Origin: Thelonectria olida
Taxonomy: Eukaryota; Ascomycota; Sordariomycetes; Hypocreales; Nectriaceae
Direction: 5' to 3'
Assembly (NCBI GenBank): GCA_020736575.1
Contig: JAGPYM010000036.1
Coordinates: 298,468 to 362,467, forward strand
DNA: 64,000 bases
A model generated the notes under the pieces. It made no database searches. It had not been told where the DNA came from and worked only from the letters and a program-made list of their open reading frames with translations. Of this stretch, positions 58,710 to 64,000 are shown piece by piece (the stretch's first letter is position 1; each line of letters starts with the position of its first letter). The position numbers and the translations under genes are program-made.

Positions 58710-60720
58710 GCTGGGCGGAAGAGGGAGGGCAGCGACCAGGAATGATGTTGACTGGGCAGGCTTAGGAGCTCAGCAGGACAGACGAATCTAGGGCCGTGTT
58801 CAATTGATTCGGGATTGCCACAGTACGGGTTGGCTTATGCAATTGTACTTTGTTCTGCTTTTGCTGCTCTTTTATCGAGTTTATTGTGTGAAATAAATTT
58901 ACGTACTCAAGTGCGCTGAGGAGTCTGCTAGAACAAACTTTAGGGTAGACAGATGCTCGAACGCCCATAGCTGTGCATGTGGGAAGACCCACGCAGGGCA
59001 TCGTTTAAGCAATTTCCATGAACAAAGAGGAGGCTCCATGCCGACGAAGAGCTTTTGAAGAAGCGGAGTCCCAAAAAAAAGAAGTTTGACTATCAGCGAG
59101 ATCGTACGGATGGAGGAGTGGAGATAGAAGGGATGACTGATTAGGCGATGAGCTAGACTGTTGCCTGTACCAACCGCTCGACCCATGCCTGGATCGTGTC
59201 GTCGGCGATTTCCAAATTTAGCTGCATGATTGGTACGACCCAACCACACATCTTCTTAGACGTTTGGCGCTGGAGTTTTGTCACTTATCTGTAATTCTTG
59301 CGGGATATCATGATGAATGGTCGATGCCGATTTGACATCTCCGACACCGAAGACTAGGGTTGGGCGACAAGGAGGGGGGTTAGTCATCCGTAATCACCTA
59401 CGGAGTAAATAGCAGGGGCACAAAACTGGACTTGGTGGCCAAGAAATAAGGCCGTTGAGTCCGGCTCTGTACCCATATACGTCTCGAATTAGGAAATGGA
59501 TGTCTTCTGCAAGTCTCGCTTCCTTTAGTTAACCACAATGACACGTTGTTGAATTCTGTACTTCACCGACTGAGTATGGGATTCTTCGGGCCTAGATGGC
59601 CAATGAAGTAGCCAAGTTAGCCCATCCCGCCGAGATAGTCAACTGGTACATGAATGCTGTTATCTCTGTCTCGTTTGCACTTTTCATGGTGTGTTTGCAC
59701 TTGCCTGGTGCGTTTGCACCACCAGATTTTGCCTGCTCTGAGGTGTATCGACTCAGCTCGTTGATCTAAGTGGTCTGTGTAGCTGGCTTAGGAGCGTGAA
59801 TGAGGCTACAACACCTTTGAAAAAGGTCATAAGGGGCCATTTTCTCCTTCGTCCTGTTTATCTTTTGATCAACTGAGTCGTCACTCAATTCCTTGCCTTC
59901 GCTCCAGTCGCCCGAATCCAAATTTTCGATCATTTCTAAAGGACCATTTCCTAGCCACGGTGAGCCTCATACTGCCCCTGATGGATTCAGCGAGCTATTA
60001 CCTCGCCTGCATTCTTGAGGCTACGCACAGTTCTGCTAACAAACGCGACCTTTGGGGAAGATGTGTACCATTTTCACAGATCACTACTCCTGTGGCCATG
60101 TTGTTCGAGAAACTAGAACGGATTATTGTCCGAACCGGGTTCTTGCTTACCGCAGTACCGAGATGGGATAACCAAGTCTTATACCTGCGGTGCAACTGCT
60201 TGTGACACTCCCCTTCGTCAGACTAGAACCTAACCTTATCTTGGTTGATGTTCTGTTAACCTCCCCGTCGGTGCATCCTATCAAATACGGCGCTTATTCC
60301 CTCGATTGACAAAACGCTGAAGAATATTGGCCAAGTCAATGGACAGTTCGGTTTTTGTTCGATTAGGTCTTGTATTTCTTACGACGGCGGGAAGCACGGT
60401 CATCTAGATCAGGAGACGTAGCCAATATACTGAGTCTCTAACTAACTAATGGATATGTATTGTGAACGTTTTATTATCCATATTTTCGCATCGAGTGTGT
60501 TTTATACCTACTGTGTAAAAAGGAAGTTGAATTGATCTTGGGCGTTGTGTGTGGACGAGAATCGAGGCGTGGTTCTGGATATGACCGTTAGTTATATTAC
60601 GCTTGCCCTCTCGTCCAGTCTCAGTTGGAATAGCAAAGCATACCCAGAGCAGGGTGTTGATATGTAATGAGCAAATACAAGCCACTTGTTTATATTCATG
60701 CTACCTTTTGAAGGCGCTTC
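58710..60720. other. GC-normal spacer between islands, no gene seen
   Basis: The 3' flank of the DUF7924-like gene comes first. Frames at 58899-59249 (minus) and 59960-60205 (plus) have no domain. Three near-identical short repeats containing GTTTGCAC (59677, 59695 and 59713) are spaced about 18 bp apart at 59677-59720. Confidence 0.4.
59677..59720 (+). repeat. Three 18-bp-spaced GTTTGCAC repeats
   Basis: GTTTGCACTTTTCATGGT, GTTTGCACTTGCCTGGTG and GTTTGCACCACC follow each other at an 18-bp period, with TGGTG before the second and third. Short tandem repeat or clustered binding site; no gene nearby explains it. Confidence 0.45.
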
Positions 60721-61260
60721 CTACTTAGCTTCAAGGCATTTCAACTTTCTCGCATCTCTCATAGCCACACCATCATTCACCCTTAAACGATCTGTCGTGC
60801 CCTTCCTCCTTTGACAGCACCTCGGCACCGCCAATACCTTCCGGCTTGTGTATTCAGATGGGTCGACTTTAAAGGGTAAGTAAGTGTTCGCATACGCCCC
60901 CTGGTCGTCATCCATCTTGAAAATGTTGATTTGTAACACCTCTGGATCAGCATCATCAGCAGGAACAAGGTGGTCGAACGTAACCCCGTAGTAATCGATA
61001 ACCCTGGAATATTGAGAAAGGTTAATCCAGTTCCTGGGCGTACTATTTGCACCCAGAGATTGACTACTATCGTACCTTCGAGGTCTCTCTTCTCGCACCC
61101 AACCCAAGTATTCATCTCGCACGACGAGATCGGTAGCAACATCTGCCCGATCCTGTCGCCCATAAAGGACTTGGTACGCCAGCCTTGCTAGCATTGGACC
61201 AATAGGTTGAGGGAAGTCCGGCTCAAGATCTTCTAGGTTCCAGGGAATCTCTGGGAATAG
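60721..61260 (-). pseudogene. 5'-truncated gene remnant, C-terminal ~165-175 residues
   Basis: A protein-like minus-strand frame runs from about 61260 (EIPWNLEDLEPDFPQPIGP, before the first ATG at MLARLAYQVLYG) to TAG at 60721. A probable in-frame 72-nt intron (GTACGA donor, TATTCCAG acceptor, about 61004-61075) joins REERPRR to VIDYYGVTFDHLVPADDADP. The C-terminal part has many charged residues (VPRCCQRRKGTTDRLRVNDG). The upstream part stops where composition changes towards the AT island (about 61270-61480), so the gene seems cut off or overwritten there. No family recognised. It could also be a short intact gene starting at 61194. Confidence 0.5.
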
Positions 61261-61430
61261 TTTTTAAATAGACGTTAGTAGGCCCTCAATCTGGATCCTT
61301 AGTGGGCTGGCCAATTGAGGCGAATGGGAACGATAAACGGGAGTGCGAATACAAGGCGGAATATGTAATTCGAAAGCTATATTTTAACGTTTGCAAGACA
61401 GCTGCTTTAATTATATACTAGGGGGTAGCG

Positions 61431-61449
61431 GTCTGCCCTATAGGCAGAC
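61431..61449. repeat. Short perfect inverted repeat at the island edge
   Basis: GTCTGCC and GGCAGAC separated by CTATA, inside GGGGGTAGCGGTCTGCCC. It lies in the transition between normal DNA and the second AT island, where a transposon end could be expected. A role as a terminal repeat is inference. Confidence 0.35.
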
Positions 61450-62279
61450 TTTAGCTAGTGGCCTTAATAATAAATTGGCAGCTATATAACTTGCTATAAA
61501 TAATATAGCCAATTAGGGTTTAATATTTGCCCCACTTTATATAATTATAAAATCTCTTTTTATTATTTATTAAAATAAGCCTAATACTAGTATATAATAA
61601 AAGTTAATATAAGTAAAATCTAGCTTTATATTTATTATAATAAGCTTTTTTATAAGGTTTATAATTAGCTTTTAAGTAAAAATCCTTATTAAATAAACTT
61701 TACTTAAAATTTTATTTTAAGCTTTTAATATAAAAGTATTACTTTTTAAACTTTAGTTTATATAATTTAATTAATTATATAATATATAATTTAATATAAT
61801 TAACTTTTTATTAATTAAATAAATTATAATTTAAAAAGATAATATTAATATAATAGTTTAATATTTATTAAATTATATAAATTTTCTTAAATATATTTAT
61901 TTAATTAAAAAGTTTAAAAAGTATTTTAAATAATTATAACTTTTTAATATTTTTATATTAATTAATATAAATATATTATTATAAAAGCTAGTTTTTATAT
62001 AAGCTTAAAATATATAAAATAAAATAATTTAAATATATTTTATTTATTAAAAAAATAAAGTTTATTATTAAATTTATAAAAATATAAAAATTATAATAAT
62101 ATATTTTTACTTTATATATTTTATAAATTATATTTTTATTTAAAATATTTTACTTATTTTTAAATTAAAATAGTAAACTTATTAGTATATATTACTTTTA
62201 TTCTAATAAATAATATTTATTTTAATAAGATATATAATTTTAAATAAAAAAGTATATTAAAATATATAATAATTTAATA

Positions 62280-63000
62280 TATTTTTTAATAGAAAAGTTA
62301 ACTAATTTAATTGCCTTTTAAATTAATTAAAAATAATAAGTTTAATTAAAATAATTATCCTTTTTTTAAAAAATATAAAAGTATAATTTAAAGTTATAAC
62401 TTTAAAAGCTATTATATATAATAGTAATAATTTAAATAGTTATTTAAAAGAAAAAAATAAATTTAAAAATAAAAGGTAAGTTAAATAAGTAAGTAAATAT
62501 AAAAGTTAAAAAGTAAGAAAGGGGCTAAAAGGGTTAAATAAAAAAGAAAGTGTAAAAATAAATTATATAAATTTAAAATAATTAAACTAATAAAAATAAA
62601 ATAATTAAATAAAAAATTTATAAAAAAGTTAATATAATAGTAAAAATTTTTATAATTAGTAATTTTTATTATTATATTAACTTTTTTATATATTTTTCTA
62701 TTTAATTACCTTACTTATTTCTATTAGCTTAATTACTTTTAAACTTATTTAACTTATTTTTAAACTTTCTTTTTTATTAAACCCTTTTAGCCCCCCCACT
62801 TTTTAACTCTTATATCTACTTACTTATTTAACTTACTTTTTATTTTTAAAATTTTTTTTTATAACCTTTTAAATAACTATTTAAATTATTACTATTATTA
62901 TTATAAATTCGGGCTATACTTATATCTTAGTTATATATGCGTGCAATATATATATAATATATATTTAAAGCAGATGTATATTATAAGGGGTATAAGGGCT
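62280..63000. repeat. Head-to-head inverted pair of decayed element copies
   Basis: The two copies face away from a centre at about 62647, their left ends almost touching. On the left arm, AAGTTAATATAATAGTAAAA mirrors the right arm's TTTTTATTATTATATTAACT. Further out, AGGGGCTAAAAGGGTTAAAT mirrors AACCCTTTTAGCCCCCCCAC. Spacing of the landmarks agrees on both sides. The left copy lacks the first few bases of the element. Confidence 0.75.
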
Positions 63001-63121
63001 AGGTTATATAATATAAAAGTATTAGTAAAGCTTTAAAATATATTAAAAGGGAAGAGCTTTCCTTTTTTTTAAATTTATTAATATTATAATTAATACCTAT
63101 TTGCAAATGCCCTAGGGCCAG
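62908..63121. mobile_element. Insertion of a different ~210-bp sequence into a decayed element copy
   Basis: The element copy runs continuously to TTACTATTATTATTATAA (about 62906) and resumes at TATTATAATTATATATAATA (about 63124). The intervening segment (with CGGGCTATACTTATATC, AAGGGGTATAAGGGCTAGG and GCAAATGCCCTAGGGCCAG) has no match to the element and retains more G and C. A TATTATAA-like direct repeat on both sides could be its target duplication. Edges are approximate. Confidence 0.45.
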
Positions 63122-63422
63122 TCTATTATAATTATATATAATAGCTTTTAAAGTTATAATTTTAAATTATACTCTTATATTTTTTAAAAAATAATTAATT
63201 ATTTTAATTAAACTTATTATTTCTTACTTAATTTAAAAAGTAATTAAATTAGTTAATATTTCTATTAAAAAATTTAAAATTATTTTTTTATATATTTAAT
63301 CTTTTAATTAAAATATAATAGCTTAAAAGAATTAAATTAATTTTTATATTACTTTTAATAATATATTTATATTAGCTAATATAAAAATATATTATAATTA
63401 TAATTATATAAAATACTTTTTA

Positions 63423-63669
63423 CTTTATAATTAGTAATTTTTATTATTATATAAACTCTTAATATATTTTGCTACTTAGTTGCCTTGCTCTATTTCTATT
63501 AGTTTAAATAAGGTTCCTTAAGTAAGATTTACTTAATAGGGACTTTTACTTTAAAACTAACTATAAGCCCTATTAAAAAGATTATTATAATAAATATAAG
63601 GCTAGGGTTTAGCCTATATTAACCTCTATTATATACTTAAATTATTAGCTTTTTTAATAATAATAATAA
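63423..63669 (+). repeat. Internally deleted 247-bp copy of the dispersed element
   Basis: Matches the left about 90 bp (CTTTATAATTAGTAATTTTT to ATTTCTATTAGTTTAAATAA) and, directly joined, the right about 160 bp (AAGGTTCCTTAAGTAAGATT to CTTTTTTAATAATAATAATA) of the 900-bp element. The middle, with the ORF, is missing. It is less decayed than the other copies, so it may be younger. Structure like a MITE or other non-autonomous derivative. Confidence 0.7.
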
Positions 63670-64000
63670 AATACTTTTTAAGCTTTTTAATTAAATAAAT
63701 ATATTTAAAAAATTTATATAACTTAATAAATATTAAGCTATTATATTAATATTATCTTTTTAAATTATAATTTATTTAATTAATAGAAAGTTAATTATAT
63801 TAAATTATATAAATTAAAGTTTAAAAAAGTAATACTTTTATATTAAAAGCTTAAAATAAGGTTTTTAAATAAGGTTTATTTAATAAGAATTTTTATTTAA
63901 AAACTAATTATAAACCTTATAAAAAAGCTTATTATAATACATATAAAGCTAAGTTTTATTTATATTAACTTTTATTATATACTAATACTAAGCTTATTTT

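Larger units (their letters stand above)
61480..64000. repeat. RIP-decayed AT island 2 (continues beyond the window)
   Basis: Almost only A and T, made of stacked decayed repeats. 61580-61940 is the inverse of 55840-56220. 62280-62646 is an inverted copy of the dispersed element. 62648-63400 is a direct copy interrupted at about 62908-63121. 63423-63669 is an internally deleted copy. 63670-64000 repeats 55840-56200 in direct orientation. A few stretches keep more G and C (TTCGGGCTATA at about 62908, CCCTAGGGCCAG at 63110, and AGGTTCCTTAAGTAAG at 63509). No open frame. Confidence 0.9.

Noticed and set aside
1..64000. CRISPR arrays, operons and Shine-Dalgarno sites
   Set aside because: The introns and gene families show a eukaryotic nuclear genome; no regularly spaced repeat array is present apart from the small repeat at 59677.

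Overview
The window looks like nuclear DNA of a filamentous ascomycete (Pezizomycotina, most likely Sordariomycetes). Genes are split by short introns of about 45-130 nt with GTA/GTG donors and CTAAC-like branch sites. There is an ATG3 orthologue, a Hal4/Sat4-type kinase and the fungal family that carries DUF3638/DUF3645. Two islands almost free of G and C have the C-to-T / G-to-A decay expected from repeat-induced point mutation (RIP). The genus cannot be fixed from the sequence alone.

Layout. From 0 to 25 kb the DNA is gene-sparse but ordinary: six unrecognised conserved-looking genes (318-1059 minus, 6121-7262 plus, 8725-9231 minus, 11855-12511 plus, 13159-13924 plus, 13892-15309 minus), a tiny 47-residue gene with a leader intron (17273-17416), ATG3 (18735-19932) and a 643-residue coiled-coil protein (21166-23097 minus). 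From 26 to 31 kb the character changes. A roughly 900-bp dispersed repeat with an intact ORF, bounded by a 14-bp direct repeat, lies beside a frameshifted remnant of a giant DUF3638/DUF3645 gene. From 31 to 41 kb I see no supportable gene. A protein kinase with a long leader and an 818-nt intron occupies 42350-45411.

The accessory-looking part is 47.4-61.3 kb. It holds a head-to-head pair of related AIG1-like GTPases (47482-48941 minus and 49649-51564 plus), a UDP-glycosyltransferase (52535-54191 minus), a RIP-decayed AT island (54.6-56.7 kb), an intact DUF7924-like gene with a PD-(D/E)XK-like motif (57012-58709), a truncated gene remnant (60721-61260 minus), and a second AT island that runs off the window end. 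The AT islands contain several decayed copies of the same repeat that survives unmutated at 26.2-27.1 kb, including a head-to-head inverted pair, a copy interrupted by another insertion, and a copy lacking the ORF.

Exon structures were built by hand by matching splice signals with reading phase. They are internally consistent but not supported by transcripts. The most novel material is the divergent GTPase pair and the repeat family that links the intact copy to the RIP islands.
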